A stretch of DNA of 64,000 bases from Parvularcula sp. BBD 1991-13 (GTDB lineage Bacteria; Pseudomonadota; Alphaproteobacteria; Caulobacterales; Parvularculaceae): NCBI GenBank assembly GCA_001657385.1, contig LYSZ01000002.1:1-64000 (forward strand), in the 5' to 3' direction. The translations under genes were made by a program, and so were the position numbers. Position 1 is the first letter of the stretch, and the number at the start of each line of letters is the position of its first letter. The notes below the pieces were generated by a model, which was given only the letters and a program-made list of their open reading frames with translations, was not told where the DNA came from and searched no databases. Positions 25,686 through 34,448 of the stretch are shown here, in pieces.

Positions 25686-26030
25686 TTATTGCTTCGGTTC
25701 TGCAGTACGTTTGCGCCTCGCCTCGGTAAGACGGTAGCTGTCGGCGTTCAGTTCAAGGATATGAACATGATGCGTCAGCCAGTCGAGGAGCGCGCCAGTC
25801 AGACGCTCAGATCCGAACACTTCGGTCCATTCGTCAAGCGGCAGGTTGGTGGTGACGATCGTTGATCCGCGTTCGTAGCGCTGTGAGAACACCTCGAAAA
25901 GAAGTTCGGCGCCGGTTTTCGACAGCGGCACAAAGCCGAGTTCGTCAACGATCAACAGCTTCAGTTTCGCCAGCTGCTTCTGCAGGCGCAGGAGGCGCTT
26001 TTCAAAAGCGCGCGAAAACAGCGTCCGGGT
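25686..26030 (-). pseudogene. istB: IstB-like IS21 helper ATPase, 5'-truncated
   Basis: The frame gives the C-terminal half of IstB, the DnaA-like ATPase that aids IS21 transposition. It has Walker B (LLIVDELGFVPLSKTGAELL), sensor block FSQRYERGSTIVTTNLP and the ending LTHHVHILELNADSYRL. Readable similarity starts near 26030 (LLRLQKQLAKLK); Walker A and everything 5' of it are missing and no istA is present. The ORF from GTG/ATT at 25955 is only the part with a start codon. A dead element. Confidence 0.75.
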
Positions 26031-26367
26031 TCAATAAGAGACCCCGCGTGTCTGGGCGTCCGATTGTATGGGTAATGGCCGGAGGGGGACATTATCGCCA
26101 TAGGGGCGGCTCCCGCTACACGCAGCCTATGGTCCGCATATGGCGCAGCTCGGGGTTAATAGCAAGTGAAGAAAAGGCCGTAGGTTGGCCAAAAGTGGAA
26201 TATGCTTGTAATTACGGTGCATGAGGTCCATGTAGGGTATGCGCCATGATTGAAGGCCGTCTATTAGGCCTCTGAAGCAAGCTTCTTATTCCCCTCCAAA
26301 CATCGGCAGCATTTTTCAGTGTCCGGAATTTTCCGGGCGCTAACGCCTGTTTGAAAGGAATTATAAA
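26031..26367. other. 337-bp leader region of cspA
   Basis: No coding sequence is supported. A short inverted repeat CCATAGG / CCTATGG is at 26098-26104 and 26126-26132. The length and position fit the long structured 5' UTR usual for cold-shock genes, but I cannot identify a known RNA family here. Confidence 0.35.
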
Positions 26368-26574
26368 ATGGCGACTGGAACAGTGAAATGGTACAACCCG
26401 CAAAAAGGCTTTGGTTTTATCGCGCCGGATGATGGCGGCAAAGACGTCTTTGTCCATGCGACCGCACTAGAGGTTGCAGGTATCCGCGGCCTCGACGACG
26501 GCCAGCAAGTTTCATTTGAATTGCAGGAAGAGCGTGGGAAGACTTCCGCAGCACAACTGAAAATTGGCGGCTAA
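26368..26574 (+). CDS. Cold-shock protein (CspA family)
   Basis: A 68-residue single cold-shock domain that binds single-stranded RNA and melts secondary structure. RNP1 is KGFGFI and RNP2 is VFVHAT; the start [18 protein letters not shown] is standard. AAGGAATT lies a few bases upstream of ATG 26368, and a long leader precedes it. It opens a cluster of small charged proteins and an IF-1 paralogue, suggesting a cold/stress translation cassette. Confidence 0.95.
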   Translation: MATGTVKWYNPQKGFGFIAPDDGGKDVFVHATALEVAGIRGLDDGQQVSFELQEERGKTSAAQLKIGG

Positions 26575-26656
26575 ATCGATCTGTCTGCGCAGAGCGCATT
26601 GCGTGTTCTGCGCGGACTCCGCTTCTTTTTGACCCATCGTTCCCGGGAGACGCCGA

Positions 26657-26830
26657 ATGATCCGCGACCGCCAAGCCAGACGGGAATGCGCTCAAGCCGC
26701 AGCGATGAATGAGCTAGAAACGCAGGCCGAATACCAGCGTGAAAAGTCGAACAAACTGCGAAAACTTCGGTTGGAGAAAGAAAAGGCGGACGCTTTACGC
26801 TTCAAGTCATGGCGCACACAACAGTCATAG
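26657..26830 (+). CDS. 57-residue charged helical protein
   Basis: The frame ATG 26657 to TAG 26830 has GGGAGA seven bases upstream and encodes a highly charged, wholly helical peptide. Its core, KLRKLRLEKEKADALR, is close to [14 protein letters not shown] in the next protein (26930-27163), so the two are probably related. No family known to me. It lies 82 bp after cspA in the same direction and is likely co-expressed. A coiled coil or RNA/ribosome-binding peptide is plausible. Confidence 0.55.
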   Translation: MIRDRQARRECAQAAAMNELETQAEYQREKSNKLRKLRLEKEKADALRFKSWRTQQS

Positions 26831-26929
26831 CCGCTCGCAACGGTTTGCTTCATGCAACTGCATTATCGATTCTATTAATACTCAACGTACTGCAAATTTT
26901 AGTGTTTCGACGATTGAAGGAAACCTGTT

Positions 26930-27163
26930 TTGATTCAAAAAGGCACCGCTGCGGAACGAAAATTCTTTCGCGATAGCGACAAGAAAGCCGCCCTTTCAGA
27001 AGCGGAAAAGCTTCGCAAGGCGACTCTCAAAAAAACTGAAAAGCTCCGCGCGTTGCGTCTCGAAAAAGAAGCGGCGGAGCGCACCGAAGAGAATGCCAAG
27101 CCAAAAAAACCCGCAAGAAAGAAGCCTGCAAAGAAAAAGCGACCAGCCTGGCAGCGTGCATAA
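26930..27163 (+). CDS. 77-residue Lys-rich protein overlapping the IF-1 paralogue
   Basis: It starts at TTG 26930 nine bases after AAGGA. The first 55 residues are a charged helix ([20 protein letters not shown]), followed by a polybasic Lys/Pro/Ala tail ([19 protein letters not shown]) resembling histone-H1-like or ribosome-binding tails. The stop TAA and the next ATG overlap by one base, so translation is coupled to the IF-1 paralogue. It probably binds nucleic acid; no family assigned. Confidence 0.65.
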   Translation: MIQKGTAAERKFFRDSDKKAALSEAEKLRKATLKKTEKLRALRLEKEAAERTEENAKPKKPARKKPAKKKRPAWQRA

Positions 27164-27474
27164 TGGCGAAAGAAGAGCTGCTTGAATTTGATGGCGATGT
27201 TACCGAGGCGCTTCCCGATGGGAACTATCGCGTAAAATTAGACAACGGTCATGAATTACTGGCCTATGCAGGCGGCAAGATGCGCAAGCACCGTATCAAG
27301 ACCCTTGCGGGTGATCGCGTTACTGTCGAGATGTCCGCCTACGATCTGACAAAGGGGCGCATCACATTTTCGCCACAAGCCAGAAGGCGTCGGATCGACG
27401 TCTCCCAAGAAAAGAAGCGTTTACCGGCCTCGCGGACGGCGCTAGGTCAGAGGCAAATCCGCTTCTCCGGTTAA
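27163..27474 (+). CDS. Translation initiation factor IF-1 paralogue
   Basis: A 103-residue protein whose first 72 residues are a full S1-type OB-fold IF-1 ([50 protein letters not shown]). The C-terminal extension of about 30 residues is basic ([14 protein letters not shown]). IF-1 occupies the ribosomal A site during initiation and can also melt RNA like CspA. As it sits in an accessory cassette behind cspA, it is likely a second, stress-related copy rather than the housekeeping infA. Confidence 0.85.
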   Translation: MAKEELLEFDGDVTEALPDGNYRVKLDNGHELLAYAGGKMRKHRIKTLAGDRVTVEMSAYDLTKGRITFSPQARRRRIDVSQEKKRLPASRTALGQRQIRFSG

Positions 27475-27718
27475 TTCCGGGGAGCCGCGTTAGCGGATTG
27501 CGCGTCTTAGGCGGCATATGTGGAGCGGGTTATTTGATTGCAAAAATCCGATGAACTTATCTGTTATAGAGCCCTTTGGGCCTGGCCTGAATTCTATAAA
27601 GTTCCGTACAAAAATAAATTCGCCCTTTTGTTACTATCCATTGTAATTCTGATTCACTGCGCCCATTTAATAAAGTGCACCAGCAAATCATTGCCGTGCA
27701 AAATGGAAGCCAAATAAA

Positions 27719-27865
27719 ATGTTTAATAAAAGTCATAATAAAGGCGACAAAACTCCGAAGCAGGAAAACAAGGACCACGCGGCCAAAGCAGAAGCAACGG
27801 CCGACCAACCTGCGCCAACGGCGGATAAAACGGCTGCGCCTGCGAACGAAGACAAAAAATCATAA
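27719..27865 (+). CDS. 48-residue hydrophilic peptide
   Basis: ATG 27719 to TAA 27865 encodes a low-complexity, unfolded-looking peptide rich in Lys, Ala, Asp and Pro (KGDKTPKQENKDHAAKAEAT). The codon composition resembles its neighbours; the ribosome site (GGAAG) is a little far. No family known. The opposite strand carries a hydrophobic frame that I judge to be the shadow. Confidence 0.4.
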   Translation: MFNKSHNKGDKTPKQENKDHAAKAEATADQPAPTADKTAAPANEDKKS

Positions 27866-28012
27866 AACGCCCTGCGGAGGGGGCTATTCCCTCTCCGCGA
27901 CGGCCTGACCAAGCTTCGTTCATCAACAGATGGGCTTTTCCTTATGCGCACGCCGGTGGTCTATTCGCGGATCAACTTTCAACATCCTTTTTCTTTGAAG
28001 GGCATCGCGGCC

Positions 28013-28213
28013 ATGCAGCCGGCCGGGTTTTACAGTATCGAAACACGTGACCGGTATTCCTGGTCATTCCCATTTGCATGGAAAAAGACGACAAAAACGA
28101 CCATCCGCCTCCACACTATGTCGGGAATTGAAGGCCGGTTGCATGACTACGAGTTGGATCCGCGGGATCTGTTTAGCGCGCTGGAAAGAGACCGGATGCG
28201 AGCTGCAGCTTAG
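28013..28213 (+). CDS. Hypothetical 66-residue protein
   Basis: A small soluble protein with aromatic and basic residues (FYSIETRDRYSWSFPFAWKK), then an acidic end (LHDYELDPRDLFSALERDR). I start it at ATG 28013, eleven bases after AAGGG; an ATG at 27944 in the same frame is possible and would give 89 residues. No signal peptide and no family recognised. It belongs to the run of small genes behind cspA. Confidence 0.45.
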   Translation: MQPAGFYSIETRDRYSWSFPFAWKKTTKTTIRLHTMSGIEGRLHDYELDPRDLFSALERDRMRAAA

Positions 28214-28365
28214 TCAGTTTTATCATTGAGCCGCCAATAACAACCTATAGGCGCTTCAGCGCGGTCATATGCTCTATGCTGGCTCGGGCGAGAGCCGGTC
28301 GCTTCCTTCCTGACCGGTGTGCTTTTGCACTTTCATCTTCCTAATTGTAAGAACAGGAATTTCCG

Positions 28366-29259
28366 GTGATAAATCGATTTTTAGAATATTTCCGCGTAAC
28401 TGCGCTGTGCACGGCGATTCCGTTCGCATTTACATTAGCGCCCACCACGGTTTCCTCCGCCTATGCGCAAACGCGCAGCTACGATCCGCCTGCTAACGCA
28501 CACAAAAAGAGCTATGGCGACGGCTGGGAGTGCGACCGGAGTTTTCAGGAAAAAGCTGGCGCCTGCATTGCCGTCATCGTTCCTGATAATGCTTATGCTA
28601 CGAATTCTTCCTACGGCCGCGCATGGGAGTGCCATCGCGGCTTTCACCGTTCGGAGGAGATGTGTGCTGAAATCAACCTGCCCGCGAACGCCTATCTGAC
28701 ATCCTTCGGCGATCAATGGAGTTGCGACCGGGGATTCAGGAAGACAAAAGAAACTTGCGTCGCAATCAAAGTGCCTGAAAACGGCTTTCTTTCCGATGCG
28801 AGATATGGCGACGGTTGGGAATGCAATCGAGGCTACCGCGCGGAGGATGCAGGCTGCGCCGCTATTGTCATTCCAGCCAATGCCTTTGCCACAAACGCGT
28901 ATCATGGACGCGGGTGGGAGTGTGAGCGAAGCTATCGTTACGAAAATGGGCGCTGCGTCTCGGTTGCAGTTCCGGAGAACGGTTTTCCCGTCGTTTCAAG
29001 TCATGGACGCGGCTGGGAATGCGATCGTGGGTTTCGCGCGACCAATGACGCCTGCATCAAGGTAGATGTGCCTGAGCATGGGTTTTTGACAGGAACCGCC
29101 TATGGCTCTGGCTGGACATGCGAAAGAGGTTTTCGGGTGAACGGGGCGACCTGCGTCGCCGTCATTGTTCCAGAGTATGCCCATCTCGATTATTCGGGTA
29201 ATGATTGGGAGTGCGACAAGCCCAACACGCGGCGGGACAATATATGCGTGGCGCCCTAA
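28366..29259 (+). CDS. Secreted protein of eight Cys-paired repeats
   Basis: A 297-residue product from GTG 28366 (AGGAA just upstream), with a signal peptide (cleavage after SSAYA). The mature part is eight tandem units of 28-33 residues. Each unit has an aromatic/Gly turn, then WxC(D/E/H/N)RG(F/Y), a variable charged loop, a second Cys, and a hydrophobic strand ending in Pro; an example is YGDGWECNRGYRAEDAGC. Sixteen Cys in eight pairs suggest one disulfide per repeat. No family name is known to me. Likely a periplasmic or surface binding protein. Confidence 0.75.
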   Translation: MINRFLEYFRVTALCTAIPFAFTLAPTTVSSAYAQTRSYDPPANAHKKSYGDGWECDRSFQEKAGACIAVIVPDNAYATNSSYGRAWECHRGFHRSEEMCAEINLPANAYLTSFGDQWSCDRGFRKTKETCVAIKVPENGFLSDARYGDGWECNRGYRAEDAGCAAIVIPANAFATNAYHGRGWECERSYRYENGRCVSVAVPENGFPVVSSHGRGWECDRGFRATNDACIKVDVPEHGFLTGTAYGSGWTCERGFRVNGATCVAVIVPEYAHLDYSGNDWECDKPNTRRDNICVAP

Positions 29260-29275
29260 ACAAGGAGTGTTGCGG

Positions 29276-29422
29276 CTATTTCTTGCCGCCCTTTTTGGGC
29301 TGCGGGTTGAGCTTACTTCCAAAAGTTTCCGCAACCTTTGAAAGTTTGCTCTCGACTTTTTTCGGTTTGTTCTGTTTCGGCTTTTTCGCTTCGCGATTGC
29401 CGCGTTTTTGTCCCTTAGCCAT
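29276..29422 (-). CDS. 48-residue Lys-rich conserved-type small protein
   Basis: ATG 29422, with AAGGA upstream, encodes a very basic peptide beginning MAKGQKRGNREAKKPKQNKP. Small proteins with this MAKGQ(K/L)R(S/G)NREAKKPK start recur in Alphaproteobacteria as uncharacterised proteins, to my knowledge. It is convergent with the repeat-protein gene. Nucleic-acid or ribosome association is likely from charge alone. The longer frame upstream is not supported. Confidence 0.6.
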   Translation of the reverse strand: MAKGQKRGNREAKKPKQNKPKKVESKLSKVAETFGSKLNPQPKKGGKK

Positions 29423-29759
29423 ATTTGAGTATTCCTTTGTATATGCCGCGGCGCCCCCGGTGGGTCGGCCCGCCGGACAAGCTTTCCAGCGGACGCCCCA
29501 TCTCACCCAGGTCGCCGAAAACAACAATTTAGATGTCGTGAACGTGAGGCGGTGTTTATGCCGCCTTGTATTCATGCCGCGCGCCTTTCCTTGCGCGAAT
29601 TAGCGCCTAAATGACTGCGCCCAAAATACGTTGTTAGCAAGCTGCATTCTGTAATTATATTCGAATACGGAAAATTGTTGAATATTTTTGTCGAGAATGC
29701 TCAAGCTGATTGATTTAACTGCGGCGGATAGCCACTTAAGTCTTTTAAAGGAATTAGAT

Positions 29760-29936
29760 ATGACCAATGACGTGGCGATAAAAGAGGATGAAAAAGGGCC
29801 GGAAGCCGAGATGCGCAGATACGGGATCAAGCGCGTTCCTGTTGATTATTTCCACATCAATGGCTTCCGATACACGGATTTGAAAGACGCTGTCGCACAG
29901 GCAAAACGAACAAACACCGTGAAAGGCGCAATGTAA
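29760..29936 (+). CDS. 58-residue hypothetical protein
   Basis: ATG 29760 follows AAAGGA at good spacing. The peptide has an acidic start (NDVAIKEDEKGPEAEMRRY) and a compact C-terminus GIKRVPVDYFHINGFRYTDL followed by KDAVAQAKR. The VDYFHINGFRYT pattern is one I associate with small alphaproteobacterial proteins of unknown function. Cytosolic. It belongs to the same series of short stress-type genes. Confidence 0.6.
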   Translation: MTNDVAIKEDEKGPEAEMRRYGIKRVPVDYFHINGFRYTDLKDAVAQAKRTNTVKGAM

Positions 29937-30055
29937 GCGCTTTATTGGTTCTCTTCACGTCCTTTCCACAAACCAGACTCTGATTAGGCGGACTATAACG
30001 ACAGGTCCCCTTTTTATCCGCGCGCCGTCTTCGCGAAACTTGCGACATTCAGGGA

Positions 30056-30268
30056 ATGAAAATGGAAAAGCTGGAACTATCTCGAAACGGCGAGACGGAC
30101 CAATTCTCTGTAGTACTATCGAGAGGCGACGATACCATTCGATGCATGGTTACCGTCGCCTCTGGCCATGAAACGGATGCTCAATCCGATAAAGACAAAG
30201 AGCGCGCGGCGCTTTCTAAAGCGAAGGCGCTGGCAAAAGCATTGGACGAAGCAATCAACGCGGATTGA
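30056..30268 (+). CDS. 70-residue hypothetical protein
   Basis: A small soluble protein: an N-terminal strand region (LELSRNGETDQFSVVLSRGD) and a C-terminal charged helix (KDKERAALSKAKALAKALDE). CAGGGA precedes the first ATG (30056); an ATG at 30062 is equally possible. No family recognised. It is the last of the small genes before the transglutaminase-like gene. Confidence 0.55.
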   Translation: MKMEKLELSRNGETDQFSVVLSRGDDTIRCMVTVASGHETDAQSDKDKERAALSKAKALAKALDEAINAD

Positions 30269-30383
30269 TAAACCAAGCGAAGAGTAAGCTGACGGCAGAA
30301 ACCGTAATCGTCTCCCCAAAACAAGAGATTTATCGATTAGGATTTCAATCCACCACCGAACGACTTACCGATACCGATCACCA

Positions 30384-31202
30384 ATGGAGTTCGGTCCGCA
30401 TCGATTAATGCTGCGGCCCCGAGAAAGCCGCAGTCTACGTCTTACCGCTCATGCTTTATCGTTTACGCCGAATGCGACGGTGACGTGGGCGCACGACGTC
30501 TCCGGCAACGCCGTCGCTACCGCACTGTTCGACGAATCGTCGGATACGCTTGTGATAGAAAGCTCAGCCGAACTCACCCTCAATGTCGACCAGTGGCCTG
30601 TCTTTGACATCGCCGCATCGGCTGCACACTACCCGTTTCTGCTAACCGAGGACGAGGTAACGGACCTCGGCGCCTTGCGGCTGCAGAGCTATCTTGACAG
30701 CGCCGGGCGACTTCGTGAGTGGGCGCAAGGCTTCATAGCCGGCAACTCGACAGGGACACTTGCGCTGTTGAAAGACATCTCTTCCGGTGTAGCCGCGCAA
30801 ATTGCCTACGAGGTACGCGAAGAGGAGAACACCCAGTCACCGATGGATACACTCGCTCGTGGTCAGGGGTCATGCCGCGATTTCGCCGTGCTGTTCGTCG
30901 ACGCCGTTCGCAGTCTCGGTTTTGGCGCCCGCATTGTCTCGGGATATCTTTACGATCCGGATCGGAATGCGCTTGGCTCACACGGTGCGGGATCGACCCA
31001 TGCCTGGGCAGAGGTCTATGTGCCCGACGCGGGGTGGATTACCTTTGATCCAACGAACCGAAGCGTCGGCGGCTTCAATCTGATCCCGGTCGCCGTCGCC
31101 CGCCATATTCGCCAGACCATGCCTGTAGCGGGCAGCTTTTTTGGCGGCGCGGCTTCATTTGACAGGATGGAAGTGCGCGTTGACGTCGCATCGGCGGAAT
31201 AA
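30384..31202 (+). CDS. Transglutaminase-like cysteine protease
   Basis: A papain-like transglutaminase-fold protein with the catalytic triad in order: Cys in [12 protein letters not shown], His in [12 protein letters not shown], Asp in GWITFDPTN. The N-terminal beta domain ([12 protein letters not shown]) is the family's bacterial Tgm N-terminal region, but that region normally starts about 15 residues earlier. The upstream codons do encode such a stretch ([13 protein letters not shown]), yet hold no ATG, GTG or TTG. An ATT at 30336 behind AAGAGA may be the true start. It is cytosolic, with no signal peptide. Confidence 0.85.
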   Translation: MEFGPHRLMLRPRESRSLRLTAHALSFTPNATVTWAHDVSGNAVATALFDESSDTLVIESSAELTLNVDQWPVFDIAASAAHYPFLLTEDEVTDLGALRLQSYLDSAGRLREWAQGFIAGNSTGTLALLKDISSGVAAQIAYEVREEENTQSPMDTLARGQGSCRDFAVLFVDAVRSLGFGARIVSGYLYDPDRNALGSHGAGSTHAWAEVYVPDAGWITFDPTNRSVGGFNLIPVAVARHIRQTMPVAGSFFGGAASFDRMEVRVDVASAE

Positions 31203-31812
31203 CAGCGCACATCCGCTTCTCAGACGCACTTTTCAGCCTTGTGCGTTAAATGGTGGTTCATTGAGCAAGAATGGCTGATCTGTGCGGGCAAACAATTGCC
31301 GTGAAATTGTGAAAGGCGCATGTGGCACGGCACTCACCGTCACAACGACTTTCGTCGGGATTTAAATCAGAACGCCTTTTACTCTATTGAAATCCAATGT
31401 CCCCTCTTGCGCGCACTCCAGCCGTCCCGAGGCTAAGCACCAACCGGCAATTCCTCGCCAAAAACCGACCTATGGTCTAGTTTACCGATTGACCGGAAAT
31501 CTCCCAAATTGCGACCTTCAATATAGATGACACTCTTCTAAGGTTCAGAGTATCGCAACTGGAATTTGCAACACGTAAAAAATTGAAATTACTTTACTTT
31601 TTCAAGTGTCGTATTTGGTGAGTTATGCATCACGCCTGATTTAACGGTATCCACGAATAGTGTTAAATTGACGGGGGCAGACGGGGGTGTCTGGTGCCGT
31701 TGTGGGCGCAGCCCGAGGCAGCGCATTTCACCGAATTGCCAATAGAGTGAAGCGGCGTCACAACACTGTTACTTAAAAAAATTAACGTCGACGTCGGGCT
31801 TTAGAGGAAAAG
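31203..31812. other. 610-bp AT-rich intergenic region, no gene seen
   Basis: No frame here has a credible start and composition. The phrase CTCGCCAAAAACCGACC (about 31456-31472) has a near copy around 42469, which hints at decayed repeat DNA. Promoter elements for the next gene probably lie near its 3' end. Confidence 0.4.
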
Positions 31813-31866
31813 ATGATGAAAAAACAACCTAAAGCAACGTTCGTGTTGGCTTTTGGTAATTATTAA
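31813..31866 (+). CDS. Possible 17-residue leader peptide
   Basis: ATG 31813 sits seven bases after GAGG and opens a 17-codon frame (MMKKQPKATFVLAFGNY) ending TAA 31866, 16 bp before the ATG of the 432-residue gene. The strong ribosome site and closeness suggest a leader or upstream ORF; coding is unproven. Confidence 0.3.
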   Translation: MMKKQPKATFVLAFGNY

Positions 31867-31882
31867 GGGACCATGAAGACGG

Positions 31883-33181
31883 ATGCTGAAAAGGTTTTTT
31901 GCGTCGCTACTTTTATTAATTGTTTTGGGAACTACGGCCGCGCTAGTCAATGCACCACTGCAACATCATTACAATAGCGTGAAAGCATACGCGATCCTGC
32001 AGGACAACGATCTCAAATGGTCGTCAGTTCGAGGAGAAATCCGTAACGCAGCGCATCAGGCCGGACTGAATGTTGTCGCCGGGACAAGCGAAGGTGACGG
32101 TGCGTTTCGCGAGCGCATGGACTTTTTCAATAACGTCATAATCGGTCGATTTGAAAATGATTTCGTCCCGCTTATCTATGGCGGCGATTTCTGGCAAGAC
32201 CTGCAAAGCTATGGTTTCGTGCGTAAGCAAATGGCCAATTGCGCCGTAGAGCTTGTTGGCGACACTGGTGCCAATCTGCTCGCATCGGTCCGTCAGTGGT
32301 TTTCGCAGAATTTTGGCGAAAGAGAATACGAACTCTCGGAAAATGATGTTGAAAACTGCCAGGCCGCCGAGGAAAAAATGGCGGCGTTGTTCCAGGAACG
32401 CGTCCTTAATGACGCACAATATGAAGCTTACGTACAGCTTTCTATTGACGCGTTACAAGAAGCCTATCTCGCAGCATTTCAATCGGAACTCGTCTCGGGC
32501 GGTGAGTCGCTCGGGCTTTCACGCGACGATTATCTAGCGTTGTTGGCGGCAATCCCGCTGACTGAAGCTACAACTTTTTGGGAAGCTAGGCGCAACGGCT
32601 TTGCCACGCTCAAGGACTTCGCCGCATCATCAACCTCTAAAGCAGGCACCGCCGGGGGCCTTGGCCAGTATGTTCTCAAAAAAATCGCGATCGAACTCGG
32701 TTGGGAGGCGATGAAACATTCCAGCGTCAAGGTCATCCAATCCTTCATTACTGAGCGTTACAGTATAAGGAAGCCCGCTTCCAGCGGGCGCGTGAAGTTG
32801 GCGCAAGCCATGAGCGATGATCTTGGCGAAGCGGCTGAACAGCGCGCAAGAGCCAATCTCGCAAAGGCTGGCACAGATTTGACCAAGCGCGCGAAAAAAC
32901 GCGTAAAAGGCGGCTGGGCGACTCTCGCGATTTTCGTTGCGGAAACTGCCGTACTTGATCTTGTCTATTTTTCGGCATTCGAAAACGACAAGCGCAGCAA
33001 GGCGGCGAGCGAAACCGTCGGCGATTTTCGCGCACAACTCAATGACCTACGCGAAAGGATTGAGCAGGGAATATTGATGGCGGGACCGTTTAATGGGCTA
33101 TCGGATATTGAACTCGTCGCAATCGACAATGACCGGCAGTTAACTGATCCGATCTATGCGTATCTTGCACGGCTTATCTGA
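31883..33181 (+). CDS. Orphan 432-residue membrane-associated protein
   Basis: No family recognised. The N-terminus is a membrane anchor or signal (FFASLLLLIVLGTTAALVNA). A large, mostly helical domain with two close Cys (MANCAVEL, NDVENCQAAEEKM) follows, then a Gly-rich bend, a basic segment (LTKRAKKRVKGG) and a second membrane segment (WATLAIFVAETAVLDLVYF) near residue 360. So both ends may be membrane-tethered with the domain in the periplasm. It stands alone, lower in GC than the backbone, and is probably acquired. Confidence 0.65.
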   Translation: MLKRFFASLLLLIVLGTTAALVNAPLQHHYNSVKAYAILQDNDLKWSSVRGEIRNAAHQAGLNVVAGTSEGDGAFRERMDFFNNVIIGRFENDFVPLIYGGDFWQDLQSYGFVRKQMANCAVELVGDTGANLLASVRQWFSQNFGEREYELSENDVENCQAAEEKMAALFQERVLNDAQYEAYVQLSIDALQEAYLAAFQSELVSGGESLGLSRDDYLALLAAIPLTEATTFWEARRNGFATLKDFAASSTSKAGTAGGLGQYVLKKIAIELGWEAMKHSSVKVIQSFITERYSIRKPASSGRVKLAQAMSDDLGEAAEQRARANLAKAGTDLTKRAKKRVKGGWATLAIFVAETAVLDLVYFSAFENDKRSKAASETVGDFRAQLNDLRERIEQGILMAGPFNGLSDIELVAIDNDRQLTDPIYAYLARLI

Positions 33182-33776
33182 CTGCGCCGAATACTAATGT
33201 GCTCAGAAATTGGTCAAACTAACTCTCGAGCACGTTCTGCATCATCTCAAAATTTCTCCTTGAAATTTCCGACAATCTAAGTTGTCGGATAAGCGACGAC
33301 GGGAATGCCCCTAAAACCTGACATTGGAAACCGCGATGCCAATGTCTCTAACGGGCCATAGTGCCCGGTCGTAACCCCGATTTCCAACGTCTTCTTTTGC
33401 CCGCGGAGCGGACTTCAGAAAGATCCTCAATGCGGACATTACGCCCCAAACCAATAAAGTTAGAATGGAGACCCGCCCCCGGGGGCATCAGACATGTGTA
33501 CCTATTGATGTTATTACGCTTTTACTGAAAAAGTGTCCCACTCGAGCATTTCCGAGCGAAAAGTGGGGCATTCTTGGCTTCTAACCCACTGATTTTATTG
33601 GAAATGGACGATCCACAGGCTGGACACAATTCCTATTTGGGCAATGATTGGCCTACCAACGTCGTCCTCTTCACACCATGCGTTTGTGAGATGCCGGCTG
33701 CCAATCGCGTCGCATGTCAGCTGTTTGTCAGCAAGATCTGCTGATACAACGTCGAAAAAGCCAGTGTCGGACCACA
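33182..33776. other. 595-bp intergenic region before the two-component genes
   Basis: No supported gene. A complementary pair around 33528-33575 (GTGTCCCAC ... AGTGGGGCA) could form a hairpin like those of alphaproteobacterial palindromic repeats. A 60-codon minus-strand frame at 33595-33777 ends at the regulator start and lacks a ribosome site. Confidence 0.35.
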
Positions 33777-34448
33777 ATGCGAATTTTACTGATAGAAGAC
33801 AATTCGGATTTTGCTGCGTTGCTTGCCGAAGGATTGGCTAAGCGAAACATATCGGTGGAGCATGCATCGAGTTTGCTCGAGGCTGCGTCATTCTTTGCGA
33901 ACAATGCCTATGATGTGATCATTCTTGATCTTGGATTGCCGGATGGAGACGGCATCGAATGGCTTGGCAAACTTCGACCTGATCGTCCGCCGGTGCTCAT
34001 TTTAACGGCGCGCGGCGCGCTGGCCGAGCGGGTTCTTGGATTAGATACGGGTGCGGATGATTACTTGGTGAAACCCGCTGAAATTGAGGAAATCGCAGCG
34101 CGAATACGAGCGATGACGCGGCGTCCAGGCGTTCGCGATGCGGTCGTCCTCGATGCTGGAGGGCTTTCACTTGATACGGTAAGTCGTCATGTCGCCTTTG
34201 ACGGGGCGCCCATCTCTTTGGGCCGCAAAGAAACTGACTTCCTTGAACTCCTTCTGCGCCGCGCGGGCAAAGTGGTGCCGCGCGAGGCAATCGAAGCGGT
34301 CCTCTATGGCCTGGACGAGCCCGTGACGCCGAACGCATTAGAAGCGCTGGCGTCACGCGTGCGCAGACGGTTATCTGAAGTTGGCGCAACCGATATGTTG
34401 CACACCGTCCGAGGCGTCGGATACTTCATTGGAGGGAATAAGGCGTGA
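33777..34448 (+). CDS. OmpR-family response regulator
   Basis: A 223-residue regulator: receiver domain with acidic pocket (IEDN), phospho-acceptor D51 in VIILDLGLPDGDG, switch Thr in LILTARG and Lys in YLVKPAE. The C-terminal winged helix is of PhoB/QseB type (LGRKETDFLELLLRRAGKVV; MLHTVRGVGYFI). Its stop overlaps the start of the sensor kinase (TGATG), and the metal efflux operon follows, so it most likely activates that operon. Start ATG 33777 gives the usual N-terminus MRILLIED. Confidence 0.92.
   Translation: MRILLIEDNSDFAALLAEGLAKRNISVEHASSLLEAASFFANNAYDVIILDLGLPDGDGIEWLGKLRPDRPPVLILTARGALAERVLGLDTGADDYLVKPAEIEEIAARIRAMTRRPGVRDAVVLDAGGLSLDTVSRHVAFDGAPISLGRKETDFLELLLRRAGKVVPREAIEAVLYGLDEPVTPNALEALASRVRRRLSEVGATDMLHTVRGVGYFIGGNKA

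Noticed and set aside
27557-27808. Hydrophobic 83-residue minus-strand frame
   Set aside because: Overlaps the hydrophilic 48-residue gene on the plus strand, has no ribosome site, and its hydrophobicity is explained by reverse complement of Lys codons (TTT).
33595-33777. 60-residue minus-strand frame before the response regulator
   Set aside because: No ribosome site, composition unlike coding DNA, and it would start on the ATG of the regulator.
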